Under the pieces are notes generated by a model. The model was given only the letters and a program-made list of their open reading frames with translations, had not been told where the DNA came from and searched no databases. The translations under genes were made by a program, and so were the position numbers. A DNA stretch of 13,905 bases from JANWHZ01 sp041487535. Its GTDB lineage: Bacteria; Patescibacteriota; Saccharimonadia; Saccharimonadales; UBA4665. This document shows positions 13,732-13,905 of the stretch, in pieces. Each line of letters opens with the position of its first letter. Position 1 is the stretch's first letter. The DNA lies in contig JBGPNM010000032.1 in the NCBI GenBank assembly GCA_041487535.1, forward strand, positions 1 to 13,905, given 5' to 3'.

Positions 13732-13905
13732 ATGAAACAACAAGACAAGCGAAGCATTGTTACCGAGGCGATCGAGGCGCCAGCCGAATTTCTTGGGCAG
13801 GCACGCGCAGGGTGCACTCGATTTCCGTACGGGCCTGGAACTCCTGCGCCTGCCATTGCAGGGCTGGAATCAATCCGAGGTCCAGCACGGCGGGGCGCAA
13901 CTGCG
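13732..13905 (+). CDS. Possible start of the next gene, cut by the window end
   Basis: An open frame begins with ATG 13732 (MKQQDKRSIVTEAIEAP) and stays open to the end of the window. TATAGT (13706-13711) lies 20 nt upstream. A DsbA-like partner would be expected after VKOR, but the visible residues do not show it. From about residue 17 the frame is antisense to a histidine-kinase-like reading, so only the first ~50 bases may belong to this genome. Confidence 0.25.
   Translation, partial: MKQQDKRSIVTEAIEAPAEFLGQARAGCTRFPYGPGTPAPAIAGLESIRGPARRGATA
13760..13905 (-). pseudogene. Fragment of a sensor histidine kinase (HisKA_3 type), cut by the window end
   Basis: The minus strand from 13903 reads QLRPAVLDLGLIPALQWQAQ then EFQARTEIECTL and PAQEIRLA. 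This matches the end of the dimerisation helix and the lead-in to the ATPase domain of NarX/DegS-type kinases (LRPxxLDxLGLxxALxW). After RLA it turns into APRSPR and stops at 13760. The ATPase domain that should follow is missing, and no other frame restores it. It is a decayed remnant or, more likely, foreign sequence joined at about 13775-13785. Confidence 0.55.

Noticed and set aside
1..13905. CRISPR array, transposase or insertion sequence
   Set aside because: No regularly spaced direct repeats, transposase motifs or flanking inverted repeats with target duplications were seen.

Overview
The window looks like a chromosomal segment of a Patescibacteria/CPR bacterium, most likely Candidatus Saccharibacteria (TM7). 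This is an inference from gene style, not from a marker gene. The signs are a mid-50s GC content by eye, very compact genes, several coding sequences with a -10 box only 6-8 nt before the ATG (apparently leaderless), membrane-anchored proteins with pilin-like N-termini, and a set of proteins that resemble actinobacterial ones (cutinase-type esterase, MarP-like CvpA/serine protease, VKOR). Saccharibacteria live on Actinobacteria, so the last group fits an epibiont.

Layout from left to right. Positions 1-190 hold strong inverted repeats and a 15-codon ORF with a near-perfect Shine-Dalgarno (SD) site. An AT-rich gene for a pilin-like anchored surface protein (192-851, minus) follows, then tRNA-Glu (884-958, minus) and a hairpin-rich spacer. 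Next on the plus strand are a DHA2-type multidrug exporter (1161-2498) and a two-gene unit for an exported protein and a small membrane-anchored protein (2572-3437). A convergent six-hairpin glycosidase of glycogen-debranching type (3444-4661, minus) comes next. An RRM RNA-binding protein (4971-5279) has a long structured leader whose SD lies in a perfect 9-bp stem, and it ends at a strong intrinsic terminator. 6-Phosphogluconolactonase (5355-6041) overlaps tail to tail with a small anchored protein (6034-6528, minus). Upstream of that protein on the same strand is the centrepiece, an ~890-residue secreted fusion (6587-9262): cutinase, von Willebrand A, PKD, fibronectin III, cadherin-like and a C-terminal beta domain. 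The plus strand then carries gnd and zwf (9456-11797), a MarP-like membrane protease (11894-13063) and VKOR (13093-13710). The last ~125 nt of the window encode, on the minus strand, a fragment that reads as a proteobacterial-style sensor histidine kinase. It may mark a contig junction.

How the genes fit together. zwf, pgl and gnd give a complete oxidative pentose-phosphate branch (glucose-6-P to ribulose-5-P plus reduced cofactor), possibly fed by glucose released by the debranching-type glycosidase. The exported fusion and the MarP-like protease both contain cysteine pairs expected to form disulfides, and VKOR supplies that chemistry at the membrane. The cutinase fusion is the best candidate for something new: a modular cell-surface esterase that could act on host envelope lipids such as mycolate esters.
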